Of a stretch of DNA of 64,000 bases, positions 35,532-48,330 are shown piece by piece; the first letter of the stretch is position 1; the number at the start of each line of letters is the position of its first letter. The position numbers were made by a program, and so were the translations under genes. Origin of the DNA: Kingdonia uniflora (taxonomy: Eukaryota; Streptophyta; Magnoliopsida; Ranunculales; Circaeasteraceae); assembly GCA_014058105.1 (NCBI GenBank), contig JACGCM010000393.1, forward strand, positions 334,501 through 398,500. Direction: 5' to 3'. The notes beneath the pieces are model-generated. The model worked only from the letters and a program-made list of their open reading frames with translations, was not told the origin of the DNA and searched no databases.

Positions 35532-36250
35532 AGATTTTAACTGGATAGCTTGAGGAGAATAGAAGAGGCATGTCCATCCAGAAAATAAAGACCACCCTCT
35601 TCACGTCCACTGCCAATCATCTTCCGTGACACCAGATCCTGAAAAGTAACATAATCAGGAAAGAAGGTTATACTGCAGTTTTTATTTCTGATAATTTTAC
35701 TAACAGAAAGAAGATTAGTATCTAACTGAAGGACATCAGGTAAAGAAAGAAAATCTGTAATCGGGATACAACCCTTCCCTGCAATAGGAGTCTCAGTTCT
35801 ATTGGTAAGACGAACAATCCGTCGCCATGAACTAGAAACATAAGACCGGAAAAGAAAAAAGACATACCAGTTATATTATCGGTTGCGCCCGAGTCAACAA
35901 TCTAAGGCAAAGTTGGAGATGCATAAACACTATTGGCAGATGCGAAGTTACCTGCATGAGAAGCTACCGGTATGGAAGACATAGAAAGAAGTTGTCGAAA
36001 CCTGCTAATTTCATCCTGAGAGAAAACACTAAAGGCCGAAGAATCTGGCACACTAGAGTCGGCAGATAAGTGTGTTGAGGACTGAGATGGGCGGGGTTGA
36101 TAACCAGCAGGACGACCGTGCAAATCATGACAAGTTGTCTTTAGATGTCCCCACTTATCACAATAATCACACTTCTTTCTCGAGGGGCATGAATCCATGG
36201 GATGTAGGAGTAAAAGTATTAGTTCATTTAGCTTATGGAATGTCTCGATA
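35532..36250 (-). pseudogene. Copia protease region and gag zinc knuckle, 5'-truncated (copy 1)
   Basis: Upstream of integrase lie IVDSGATDNITGMS (protease, about 35860-35905), preceded by TAG at 35902-35904 where Trp is expected, and a CCHC knuckle CDYCDKWGHLKTTC at about 36135-36180. Gag capsid, primer site and 5' LTR are absent; unrelated sequence begins near 36250. A small indel near 35550 shifts frame compared with the second copy, where 62754 onward reads through. Confidence 0.8.
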
Positions 36251-36420
36251 CATGGAAAACTAATTAATTAAAAATGATTATCTTTATTCTTATTCTAAAA
36301 CTGTTGTTTGGATAAACCGAGGATTGTTTAATCAAGCAAATAAACAACCATTCAATCTAAATAAGCTTTAAAAAAGAGAGGAACTAAAACCACAATAATT
36401 TAGGGGGAGGAGAAGATCAG

Positions 36421-37200
36421 GGGTGCTGAACGATAGAAGACTTCACCAGGGCAGAAAAGGAGAATATGTTATGCAGAATTTGCACTTCATTTACTAAGGG
36501 GAAAAAATATATACTGAAATAGCCGACGCACTCCTGAGTTCTATTCCAAGAGTATCTTCAAGATATCACCAGCCTAGTATTTCTGAAATAGGCTGTAAAG
36601 AAAGAAGAAAGAACAATCATAATCACAACCGCACACCAGACATTACATACCACAAGGATTTAGAGAGATATTGCAATAAATGGGGAGAAAGCCATGGGTG
36701 CTCAAAAATAAACTATTTCACCATTGGGCAGAAAACTAAAATTGGCTACAGCATAAACCTATTCGTGTTCCATCTAACACAGAGATGTACTGATATAGTT
36801 CACGCACTTCAAGTACTATTTCAAGTATAAGCTTAAAATAAGTGGTACTTGCTGATTTGAGCCATACTCAAGAAAAACGATATTAGAAGGCACTAAAATT
36901 GCTGTAATGAAAAATGAAATAACAATCACAACCACACCACTAGGATTTAGGAGAAAATTTCAATAAAGGGAGAGAAAACCATGGTGCTCAATTTTGCCAT
37001 GGAGCAGAAACAGAAGAATTCGCTCTCTTTAACCTTAATTTGCAGTCCATCTAAGAAGGAGAAGTGCTAAAGTAGTCCACCTACCCAAAAGTACTATTCC
37101 AAGCGCATCCTTGATAGGTGTACTTAACGATTCGATCCATACTCTACACCCCCGCACGACTAATGTGCATAATTTCTGCAGCGCAATTTAGAGTTTGTTG
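36421..37200. repeat. Degenerate ~280-bp tandem repeat
   Basis: Units share GGAGAAAGCCATGG-GTGCTCA, then CACCA-GGGCAGAAAA, AAGTACTATTCCAAG and ACCACTAGGATTTAGG-type segments. Landmarks at 36421, 36696 and 36982 give periods of 275 and 286 bp. The same array starts blocks B and C. Confidence 0.55.
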
Positions 37201-37307
37201 CCTGGCTTTCAGATTTTATCTTTTTTGACACATTTTTTATGCATTGAACGAATTCAAACTTTCATAGATTATTACTTAAGAAGCTAAGTTGGGTTCTAGG
37301 CCATTGC

Positions 37308-37456
37308 TGTAGAATTAGATATATTATTATTGAATTTATGTTTTGATTACATCAAACCTCCCTTTATATAATAGGGGACAACTAAAATAGCAATACTTAG
37401 TACCCGAGTGTGGGACTAAAGTAGTATGTGTGTGTATCCACAGATATACTCCAACA
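37308..37456 (-). repeat. 149-bp copia solo LTR in block A
   Basis: On the minus strand TGTTGGAGTATATC...CTAATTCTACA, with TATATAAAGGG and GTCCCACA inside. ATTGC duplicates at 37303-37307 and 37457-37461. Present at the same place in blocks B and C, so it inserted before the blocks multiplied. Confidence 0.85.
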
Positions 37457-37461
37457 ATTGC

Positions 37462-38678
<1,217 letters not shown>

Positions 38679-39263
38679 GTTTTTATCCATCTATCCTATT
38701 CCCCTTTTAAATGTTCTCTGCATTGTTTAGTCTAATTTCAGTGAAAAACTTGAATATCAATACATGCGCATCCCATCATTAACGATAGTAGGGCTGTTCG
38801 ATAACCATTTTGTAATGTATTTTGGAACTGGTATCAGTTCTTGCTTGCATAATGTCGTTTGATTGTTAGGCATGTACATATTTTGAGTGTTAGGTGTTCA
38901 CTACAGTCTGCAAGACCATAAATTGTGAAATGGAAAATTTTAGCAATAAAATTGAGCAATTTAAAGAGACATGGTGAAAAGTTTTTTGCTCTCTCAAGGT
39001 TCTCCTTTGAGATTTACATGAGCACACAGGAGTTTCCCGGAATCCTACGAAGTTTCTAAAACTTGTTGGAGCTCCCCAAAATTATATTCCAGAATAAACT
39101 TTCCTTATTCTAATTAATTCTCTCATAGAAATGGTTATCATAATAGTTTACATTATACTTAATAAGATTCTAAAGATGAAAGAGTTACATGCTGAGTGGT
39201 TATGAAGCGGCTTTTTAGTTGCCTTTTCTGAAACTTCTTTATTATTATTATTACTGAAAACAG

Positions 39264-39447
39264 CGATTAGGATCACCAGAAGAGTCAGACCTTGGTTTCC
39301 TGGGTAGCGAAAATGCGCGGAAGTATGTTTGGCGGCTTCCTCATTTCCCAAAGCAACCCTTCTCTGAGAAATTTCCAAATGCCTCCTCCATTGCCATCGA
39401 TCTCGCAGAGAGAATGCTTGTTTTCGATCCAGACAGACGCATTACAG
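39264..39447 (+). pseudogene. MAPK exon 4, block A
   Basis: Acceptor AAAACAG, then [50 protein letters not shown], donor ACAG|GTATCC. 184 nt with phase preserved. C-lobe subdomain XI. Same sequence as block C; about 5% different from block B. Confidence 0.88.
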
Positions 39448-39558
39448 GTATCCTGTTAGCACTTTAAAGTTTCAAATTCTGGACTTAATTTTTTTCTGTT
39501 GCATTATATTTTTCTCTTTCTGTATCTGACATTGTTTACATAATATACTTATTTGCAG

Positions 39559-39731
39559 TTGATGAAGCATTGAATCATCCATACTTAGTCAGTCTGCATG
39601 AGATCAATGAAGAGCCCACTTGCCCATCACCTTTCTACTTTGATTTTGAACAATCATCTTTAAGTGAAGATGATATAAAGGAGAACATATGGACAGAGTC
39701 TCTGAATTTCAATCCAGAGGAAAAGATTTAG
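39559..39731 (+). pseudogene. MAPK exon 5, block A
   Basis: Acceptor TTTGCAG, then (V)[55 protein letters not shown] and TAG. It includes the C-terminal docking stretch (LHEINEEP). Reading frame intact; Leu in KELIW of block B is Asn here. Confidence 0.88.
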
Positions 39732-40721
39732 CCGGTTCATTACATGTTTTTCGCTTTTGTTTGGTGATCTTTTTGAGTATAAACAGAGTGATTTAGGGAG
39801 ATAGGTTCTCCCCAATTGTGATTGGTGAGATGTTGTATTGAGAGAGTGAAAATGGCAAACTTCACGTATACGTATTGAGATGATTTTTATTCCAGCTTCC
39901 TTGTTAATCTAATCACAGAGCTGGATTGGCTAGCCTTGGTTAGGTTGAAATAATATTTTTTTTACGGAATGTCTGGCAACACTAAATTCTGATCAAGATA
40001 CCCTAAAAGTCACTATCCAGCAAAACACAGATGTTGTGATGAAACTATACCTACAAGAGCGGATATTATTAAGGGGCGTACCTGTTTCTTGATTTATATT
40101 GATTCATGTTGTGAAAGATTACATCTATAGTTTGCATATTCTCAAACGAATTAACTAAATATAACAATTGAAATAAAAGCATCTTCATACGAAAATGCAG
40201 GGAAAATAAAGCATCTCACCTCGTCTTCGACAGCATTATTAACATAGATGCACCAAAACATCCAAAATCCCCATAGAAGCAAGACACAAATATAAATATC
40301 TCAGAATAAAAATAACACAGAGATAAATATCTACAAATATAAATAAACAAAATAAAACAGGGAAAGAAGAAAGCAGCACTATATCGCTATAGGAGCCGAT
40401 AAACTTAGTTCAAAGTTTTTTTATCCTTGTAACGACTTGAAACATTGAGTACTGGCCCTATTCTTTCTCCAAGAATCGTCAAAGATTCTTCTCCACATTA
40501 ACATCTCCACATTAAACACGGAAAATAGAGTATCACATCGGGGTTTACATCGTTATTGACATAAATTCACAAATCAAACCACCAAAATCCCTCTTTATGA
40601 AAAAAAGAACTAAAACAATACACAAAATAATAGGATAAAGGCAGAATAATCAAGCAAGACACGAATATAAATATCTAAACTTCAAATAAACAAAGTAAAA
40701 AGGAAAAGAAGAAACCCCATA
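39732..40721. other. 3' flank of MAPK exons, block A, with decayed exon-like repeats
   Basis: It contains a degenerate copy of the 65-codon ORF region (about 40400-40500) and two related minus-strand stretches (about 40200-40290 and 40545-40610) that share GFWxF..IYVNN.V coding pattern. No intact gene. Confidence 0.4.
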
Positions 40722-40919
40722 CTATACCGTTATCGGAGCGGATACACTCAATTCAAAGCTTTTTCGTCGTTGGGAACGACATGAAATTTCAAGTGCTGAC
40801 CCTATTCTCTGCTTTTGAAGAAGAAGAAGAATCTGCAAAGCTTCTTCTCCGCTATAACTAAGGTCAGCATTCGAAATTTCAAATCGTTCCGAAGACAAGT
40901 CATGCAAGACGTGATACAT
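40722..40919 (-). CDS. Small ORF of unknown function, block A (65 codons or first exon)
   Basis: Minus strand MYHVLHDLSSERFEISNADL, then SYSGEEALQILLLLQKQRIG and so on to stop. A TATA box (CAATATAAATAGGG) lies about 70 bp upstream of the ATG in all blocks. The frame is open in all three copies. The 3' end (ATAACG|GTATAG) could also be a splice donor, making this exon 1 of a longer gene. I do not recognise the family. It converges on the MAPK exons. Confidence 0.35.
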   Translation of the reverse strand: MYHVLHDLSSERFEISNADLSYSGEEALQILLLLQKQRIGSALEISCRSQRRKSFELSVSAPITV

Positions 40920-41987
40920 AGAAGCTAAGTTGAAACTTTCTTTCTCCGTTTTCTTAATTTTGATCCACCCTGAGATCTACCCTATTTATATTGAAGCTTG
41001 ACCCTCATAAAGAGGAGAGAAAACTTATCAACCAAGTATTCTAGTATAGCCAAACAACCGACCTACTCCACATGACCTGTCAACCAAGTTGTAAAGTTTA
41101 TATAATTAATCAATTAAATATTAGCTTGTCTAAAGGTAACCAAGTAAAATTAGAATTAATTACTGATAATTAAGAGGCAAATAGAGAAGAAGAAAAATGA
41201 AAAATCAACTGAGTATTCGTAACTTATTCAGCCAGTCACATGTAGAGTTTCAGTTTTTGTACTGCAAATAACGTTTAAATGCTAAATAGTATTTCTGAAA
41301 TAGGCTGTAAAGAAAGAAGAAAGAACAATCATAATCACAACCGCACACCAGACATTACATACCACAAGGATTTAGAGAGATATCGCAATAAATGAGGAGA
41401 AAGCCATGGGTGCTCAAGGATAAACGATTTCACCATAGGGCAGAAAAATAAAATTGGCTACAACATAAACCTATTCGTGTTCCATCTAACACAAAGAAGT
41501 ACGGATATAGTTCATGCACTTCAAGTACTATTTAAAGTATATACTCAAGAAAAACGATATTAGGAGGCACTAAAATTGCTGTAAAGAAAAAAGAAATAGC
41601 AATCACAACCACACCACTAAGATTTAGGAGAAAATTCCAATAAAGGGAGAGAAAGCCATGGTGCTTAATTTTGCCATGGTGCAGAAAAAGAAGAATTCGC
41701 TCTCTTTAACCTTAATTTGCAATCCATCTAAGAAGGAGAAGTGCTAAAGTAGGCCACCTACCCAAAAGTACTATTCCAAGCGCATCCTTAATAGAAAAAG
41801 TACTTAACGATTCGATCCATACTCTACACCCCGGCACGACTAATGTGCATAATTTCAGCAGCGCAATGTGGAGTTTGTTGCCTGGCTTTCAGATTTTATC
41901 TTTTTTGACACATTTTTTATGCATTGAACGAATTCAAACTTTCATAGATTATTACTTAAGAAGCTAAGTTGGGTTCTAGGCCATTGC

Positions 41988-42136
41988 TGTAGAATTAGAT
42001 ATATTATTATTGAATTTATGTTTTGATTACATCAAACCTCCCTTTATATAATAGGGGACAACTAAAATAGCAATACTTAGTACCCGAGTGTGGGACTAAA
42101 GTAGTATGTGTGTGTATCCACAGATATACTCCAACA
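41988..42136 (-). repeat. 149-bp copia solo LTR in block B
   Basis: Same insertion as at 37308, with ATTGC on both sides; sequence identical to block A. Confidence 0.85.
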
Positions 42137-43049
42137 ATTGCTTTATCCTATATTTTTCTCCTAGAATAGTAAAATGTTTATTCTATATCAGCTGAGTTTC
42201 ACTTTTCTTACTTACTGGTTTCAACTTCAACTTCAACTGGAAATCACAATTGAAGCGGTAATAAGGTCTAGAAAACGTGTTGGAGATAGCATAGAAAAAT
42301 GAAACACAAGAAACTTTGCATAATGTTTTTCTCCGTCGGGTCTAAAACTTGTGCCTGCTGCCATAATCAAGTGTCCCCTAGGTTAATCTCCAGTTTTAGT
42401 TCAACCTTAGACTTCTGCAAGACTTAAAAGTAATCACCCTCACATAGTTTTTATTTTTTGCTTAGAGATCACATCTTCTCAGTAAGACACTCAAGAGAAC
42501 CAACCAGTTTAAGGGACTGCCTAGAACTGAGAATGTAATACATTGAAGAATACAAGAATGGCAATGATGGAGCCACGTTACACATACCCGGTGGCTTTAG
42601 ATAACACACCTCCCCCGTAAATATGTAAAGAGCTATTCTTGAGTCACAACTACAAATCAAGCTATGGTATACATACCTATCACTCTAGACTTGGAGAGTC
42701 CTATACGTTTGTAAGATATTCATACATCCCCAAAAATATGGAATACATCATAATTTGGACAGTTCACTTCTGTGCATGACATGTCGAAGTACCTCTGTTG
42801 GTTTTCTTCGATAAGATCGTCTCAGTATCAAATTTTTCATTTTTAGATTGTGCTTACCATATTTTCCAATTAGTACTAAAATTTCTACAATAAGTTAGAT
42901 ATTATAGATATTGTAGGAATATATCCAGTATACCAAAGCTATACTCTAAAGAAAAATTAATTGGTGGACCCTTTTGCTCATACTTGTTCTGATTAGTATC
43001 CTATACCCAAAATTAGTAGGAACTAATTTTCTCTACTGGCTTTTGGCAG

Positions 43050-43098
43050 TATTTTCTGTACCAATTACTGCGAGGCCTGAAGTACATACACTCTGCAA
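43050..43098 (+). pseudogene. MAPK exon 3 stub, block B
   Basis: Only [16 protein letters not shown] remains before sequence switches to the foreign insert. The kinase frame then runs about 36 codons into the insert and stops. Confidence 0.85.
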
Positions 43099-43555
43099 CA
43101 TCAAACAAGGGGATTTGGCTAGATCTGTTAGCTTTAATAAGTTGGCTTCATGCTCTAATTCGACTAGAGCATGTTCTGAACTTAATGAGAAGGCTAAAGA
43201 AGCTAAAAGTCTAGAGAGACAAAGGGCTAAGGAGGCTATGGAGGAAGAGAAGACAGAGCAACTTGCAAAAGCAATGACTATTTTCTTTCCCACTTAGTTC
43301 TTTGGGTTATTTTTACCCGTGGGTATTTATGTTGCGTTGTCCAATTTGTTGCCCCTAAGGGGCTATTGGTGTTTTTAGTTTAGTTGGTAGTCCTTGTGAC
43401 TTGGCATTCAGATGTTAGGCTATTCCCCCCTCCCAGTTTGTTCTGTTGGAGGTTGGGGTAGTTGTCCCCATCTTGTACTTGTTCCGTTTTTTCTCTATTT
43501 TATAGGGGGGATCCTTCCAACCCCAGCTTACCTTCCAAAAAAAATAAAATGAGTT
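43099..43555 (+). mobile_element. Foreign insert replacing exon 3 and intron 3 of block B
   Basis: This ~457-bp stretch has no counterpart in A or C, where ~790 bp of exon 3 and intron lie instead. It carries the end of a charged helical ORF (NSTRACSELNEKAKEAKSLE, RQRAKEAMEEEKTEQLAKAM, then TIFFPT, stop at 43295), a ~240-bp T-rich trailer, and an A-rich end (CCAAAAAAAATAAAA). ORF end, 3' UTR and A-tail look like a 3' fragment of a retroposed transcript or LINE. The source gene is not recognised. The 42974-43297 frame joins local upstream sequence to it. Confidence 0.5.
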
Positions 43556-43629
43556 ACAAGCTGAGTGGTTATGAAGCGGCTTTTTAGTTGCCTTTTCTGA
43601 AACTTCTTTATTATTATTACTGAAAACAG

Positions 43630-43813
43630 CTATTAGGATCGCCAGAAGAGTCAGACCTTGGTTTCCTGGGTAGCGAAAATGCGCGGAAGTATGTAGAGCG
43701 GCTTCCTTATTTCCCAAAGCAACCCTTCTCTGAGAAATTTCCAAATGCCACCCCCATTGCCATCGATCTTGTAGAGAGAATGCTTGTTTTCGATCCAGAC
43801 AAACGCATTACAG
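43630..43813 (+). pseudogene. MAPK exon 4, block B
   Basis: [20 protein letters not shown], then [38 protein letters not shown] and ACAG|GTATAT. Closer to the expected family sequence than A or C (ERLPYFP instead of WRLPHFP), with splice sites intact. Confidence 0.88.
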
Positions 43814-43929
43814 GTATATATCCTGTTAGCACTTTAAAGTTTCAACTTCTGGACTTCAATTTTTTTCTGTTGCATTACATTTTTCTCTTTCTGTATCTGA
43901 CATTGTTTACATGATATACTTGTTTGCAG

Positions 43930-44102
43930 TTGATGAAGCATTGAATCATCCATACTTAGTCAGTCTGCATGAGATCAATGAAGAGCCCACTTGCCCATCA
44001 CCTTTCTACTTTGATTTTGAACAATCATCTTTAAGTGAAGATGATATAAAGGAGCTCATATGGACAGAGTCTCTGAATTTCAATCCAGAGGAAAAGATTT
44101 AG
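43930..44102 (+). pseudogene. MAPK exon 5, block B
   Basis: (V)[55 protein letters not shown] and TAG. Undamaged C-terminal exon with docking region. No kinase core is joined to it here. Confidence 0.88.
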
Positions 44103-45019
44103 CCGGTTCATTAAACAGAGTGATTTAGGGAGATAGGTTCTCCCCAATTGTGATCGGTGAGATGTTGTAATGAGAGAGTGAAAATGGCAAACTTCTTGAG
44201 ATGATTTTTTGTCCTGCTTGTAGAATTGTTTATCAGACTCGATTAACCTCTTGTTAGCATGGCTAGGTTGACATAATTCTTTTTTTTTACATAATGTCTG
44301 CAACACTAAATTCTGATCAAGATACCCTACAAGTCACTATCCAGCAAAACACAGATGTGTGATGAAACTATACCTACAAGAGCGGATATTATTAAGGGGC
44401 GTACCTGTTTCTTGATTTATATTGATTCATGTTGTGAAAGAGTACATCTATAGTTTGCATAATCTCAATCGAATTAACTAAATATAACAATTGAAACAAA
44501 AGCATCTTCATATGAAAATGCAGTACGACAGCATTATTAACGTAGATGCACCAAAACATCCAAAATCCCCATAGAAGCAAGACACAAATATTAATATCTC
44601 AGAATAAAAATAACACAGAGATAAATATCTACAAATATAAATAAACAAAATAAAACAGGGAAAGAAGAAAGCAGCACTATATCGCTATAGGAGCCGATAA
44701 ACTTAGTTCAAAGTTTTTTTATCCTTGTAACGACTTGAAACATTGAGTACTGGCCCTATTCTTTCTCCAAGAATCGTCAAAGATTCTTCTCCACATTAAC
44801 ATCTCCACATTAAACACGGAAAATAGAGTATCACATCGGGGTTTACATCGTTATTGACATAAATTCACAAATCAAACCACCAAAATCCCTCTTTATGAAA
44901 AAAAGAACTAAAACAATACACAAAATAATAGGATAAAGGCAGAATAATCAAGCAAGACACGAATATAAATATCTAAACTTCAAATAAACAAAGTAAAAAG
45001 GAAAAGAAGAAACCCCATA

Positions 45020-45217
45020 CTATACCGTTATCGGAGCGGATACACTCAATTCAAAGCTTTTTCGTCGTTGGGAACGACATGAAATTTCAAGTGCTGACCC
45101 TATTCTCTGCTTTTGAAGAAGAAGAAGAATCTGCAAAGCTTCTTCTCCGCTATAACTAAGGTCAGCATTCGAAATTTCAAATCGTTCCGAAGACAAGTCA
45201 TGCAAGACGTGATACAT
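45020..45217 (-). CDS. Small ORF of unknown function, block B
   Basis: Encodes the same 65 residues as the block A copy, with the same TATA box upstream. Unknown family; may be a first exon. Confidence 0.35.
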   Translation of the reverse strand: MYHVLHDLSSERFEISNADLSYSGEEALQILLLLQKQRIGSALEISCRSQRRKSFELSVSAPITV

Positions 45218-45490
45218 AGAAGCTAAGTTGAAACTTTCTTTCTCCGTTTTCTTAATTTTGATCCACCCTGAGATCTACCCTATTTATATTGAAGCTTGAC
45301 CCTCATAAAGAGGAGAGAAAACTTATCAACCAAGTATTCTAGTATATCCAAACAACCGACTTATTCCACATGACCTGTCAACCAAGTTAGTACAGTTAAT
45401 ATAATAAATCAATTAAATATTAGCTTGTCTAAAGGTAACCAAGTAAAATTAGAATTAAATATTGATAGTTAAGTGGCAAATAGAGGAGAA

Positions 45491-45829
45491 GAAAAATGCT
45501 AAATAGTCACATGTAGTTAACTTACGTATGGGGATACAATCTTTAAACCGACTTTGTTAATTAGTTCGAGATAAAGGTTTGATGCAAGATAGTACAAACT
45601 GTAACGTGGACGAGGTAATGATGAGGTTCTTAATTCAGATGGGTCAAAATGTAAGGCACAGGGTTCTAGAGGCGTGATTCCATCGCACTTGGGAAACAAT
45701 TAGTCGTTAGTTCAACGAAATATTAAATCGCATCTTGAAGTTGTACAAGTGTTTGGTGGATGATCATTCTCAACTTGTATATGTAAGCAGGGTGCCATTT
45801 GAAATTAGCAGCAACCCGCGATACGCTAC
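45491..45829. other. Spacer between blocks B and C
   Basis: Sequence not found in the other blocks. Nothing recognised; the minus frame at 45517-45699 has no support. Confidence 0.5.
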
Positions 45830-46141
45830 ACACTGTACTGATATAGTTCACGCACTTCAAGTATTATTTAAAGTATATGCTTAAAATAAGTGGTAGTTGC
45901 TGATTTGAGCCATACTCAAGAAAAAGGATATTAGGAGGCACTATAATTGCTGTAAAGAAAAAAGAAATAGCAATCATAACCACACCACTAGGATTTAGGA
46001 GAAAATTCCAATAAAGGAAGAGAAAGCCATGGTGCTTAATTTCTCCATGGAGCAGAAAAAGAAGAATTCGCTCTCTTTAACCTTAATTTGCAGTCCATCT
46101 AAGAAGGAGCAGTGCTAAAGTAGTCCACCTACCCAAAAGTA

Positions 46142-46311
46142 CTATTCCAAGCGCATCCTTGATAGAAAAAGTACTTAACGATTCGATCCATTCTCTACAC
46201 CCCCGCACGACTAATGTGCATAATTTCTATTCCAAGCGCATCCTTGATAGAAAAAGTACTTAACGATTCGATCCATACTCTACACCCCCGCACGACTAAT
46301 GTGCATAATTT
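46142..46311. repeat. 85-bp tandem duplication in block C
   Basis: CTATTCCAAGCGCATCCTTG at 46142 recurs at 46227, and the unit through GACTAATGTGCATAATTTC is nearly identical. Blocks A and B have one copy. Confidence 0.8.
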
Positions 46312-46443
46312 CTACAGCACAATGTGGAGTTTGTTGCCAGGCTTTCAAATTTTATCGTTTTTGACACATTTCTTATGCATTGGACAAATTCAAACTTTCA
46401 TAGATTATTACTTAAGAAGCTAAGTTGGGTTCTAGGCCATTGC

Positions 46444-46556
46444 TGTAGAATTAGATATATTATTCTTGAATTTATGTGTAGATTACATCAAACCTCACTT
46501 TAATATAATAGGGGACAACTAAAATATCAATACTTAGTACCCGATGTGGGACAACA
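46444..46556 (-). repeat. Copia solo LTR in block C, internally shortened
   Basis: Same insertion as 37308 with ATTGC flanks (46439-46443, 46557-46561), but about 36 bp shorter near its minus-strand start. Confidence 0.8.
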
Positions 46557-47320
46557 ATTGCTTTATCCAATATTTATTTCCAAAAACAGTAAATTGTTTA
46601 TTCTATATCAGCTGAGTTTCACTTTTCTAACTTACTGGTTTCATCTTCAACTTCAACTGGAAATCACAATTGAAGCGGTAATAAGGTCCAGAAAACGTGT
46701 TGGAGATAGCATAGAAAAATGAAACACAAGAAACTTTGCATAATGTTTTTCTCCATCGGGTCTAAAACCTGTGCCTGCTGCCATAATCAAGTGTCCCCTT
46801 GGTTAATCTCCAGTTTTAGTTCATCCTTAGACTTCTGCAAGACTTAAAAGTAATCACCCTCACATAGCTTTTTATTTTATTAGAGATCACATGCTCTCAG
46901 TAAGACACTCAAGAGAGCCAACCAGTTTAAGGGACTGCCTAGAACTGCGAATGTAATACATTGAAGAATACAAGAATGGCAATGATGGAGCCACGTTACA
47001 CATACCCAATGGCTTTAGATAACACACCTCCCCCGAAAATATGTAAAGAGCTATTCTTGAGTCACAACTGCAGATCAAGCTATGGTATACATACCTATTA
47101 CTCTAGACCTCGAGAGTCCTATACGTTTGTAAGATATTCATACAACCCCAAAAATATGGAATAAATCATAATTTGGACAGTTCACTCTGGTGCATGACAT
47201 GTTGAAGTACCTCTGTTGGTTTTCTTCGATGAGATCGTCTCAGTTTCAAATTTTTCATTTTTAGAATTGTGCTTACCATATTTTCCAATTAGTACTAAAA
47301 TTTCTGCAATAAGTTAGATA

Positions 47321-48330
47321 TGTTGGAATTTTTCAAAACTTATACATCTTTTGAGCCTTGAACCCATGACCTCTTGGTCATCTATTTTATGTGACTCCTA
47401 TACTATAGCCTAAAGTTTAGTCCCACATTGTTTATAAACAATAGAGGAACTAAACATATAAGGTAGTACCCATGTGACTTGTGTGTAACATGTGACATAG
47501 AGAGAGTGTATAGTTGTGTGAGTGTGTGAGAGGATTTTATACTCTATACACACTTGGACCTCTCTCAGGCGGCCCGGTAGGCCGGGCCGGCTCGGGCTCG
47601 GAATTGGGATTGGGCAATTGGCTCTTCTGGCTCTGGAGGCCTTGGGTCCTTTGGGCTTGGATATCCATAATCTTTTTAACAAAAAGTTCATTGGGCTTGG
47701 GCTTGCTTTATTTCCTTAGTCTTGGTCTTCACTTTGTTCTCTCCACCTCTAGAGGAGACCTAATCCTCAGGGACACGTTTGAATATTGAATAAAGAGAGA
47801 GAGCCGTTGGGCAAACTCTCTCTATAAAAACAACTCCTTACCACCTTCAAAATAACAGTCACAACTCTTCTCTCTTGTACGGTTTACCTGTGGTGCATAC
47901 TTCATCTTACGTAGACTTCCGCTTCCGGGGTAACTGAAGTCTACTGTATACGTACGCTCGTTGTATCCTGGAAAGAGATCAGACCTTCATTACCTTGCCC
48001 GAGGTAGGTCGAAATACTCTTTAAAGAGAGTGCGACCCACGCCTCGAGCAATCACAACCTCTCTTTCTTGCCTGAAACTGCTGCTGCGGTGTTACGTTAC
48101 CGGAGTGTAATAACTAAGTTCTTGTGCTACCGAAACCTGCCTGAACTTGCGCTACTGATCGAACTGAGTTACTGTTGCTGCCTGAACTTGCACTACCAAT
48201 CCAACGAACAACAACTGAGTTACTGCCGCTCTTTATTGTTGCTGAAAACGTTGATGCTATATACCGTGCTATTGCTCAATCAAAGGGAAAGCTACACAGG
48301 TTCATAAGACTTAACCTATTTATTTTTACA
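47321..48330. repeat. 1,010-bp solo LTR unique to block C
   Basis: TGTTGGAATTTTTC...TATTTTTACA with perfect 5-bp duplications AGATA (47316-47320 and 48331-48335). Removing it and one AGATA gives TTAGATATTATAGATATTG, exactly as in blocks A and B. No internal coding region is left. Family probably copia by its ends and by a GTCCCACATTG-type motif. Confidence 0.92.

Larger units (their letters stand above)
27010..36970 (+). repeat. Segmental duplication, copy 1 (continues right as a ~27-kb unit)
   Basis: Every feature here recurs 27,030-27,032 bp further on, up to the window end. Divergence by eye is about 1% in the LTR, almost none at 29523-32460, and about 3% from the copia element on. Confidence 0.9.
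41287..45490 (+). repeat. Tandem block B
   Basis: Starts at the same TAGTATTTCTG motif as A. Its right end is shortened (AAATGCTAAATAGTCACATG joins distant parts of A). The MAPK exon 3 is mostly replaced by foreign sequence; exons 4-5 look the least damaged of the three blocks. Confidence 0.85.

Noticed and set aside
47514..47789. Gly/Leu-rich frames within the 1-kb solo LTR
   Set aside because: Produced by the GGGCTTGG-rich repeats of the LTR.
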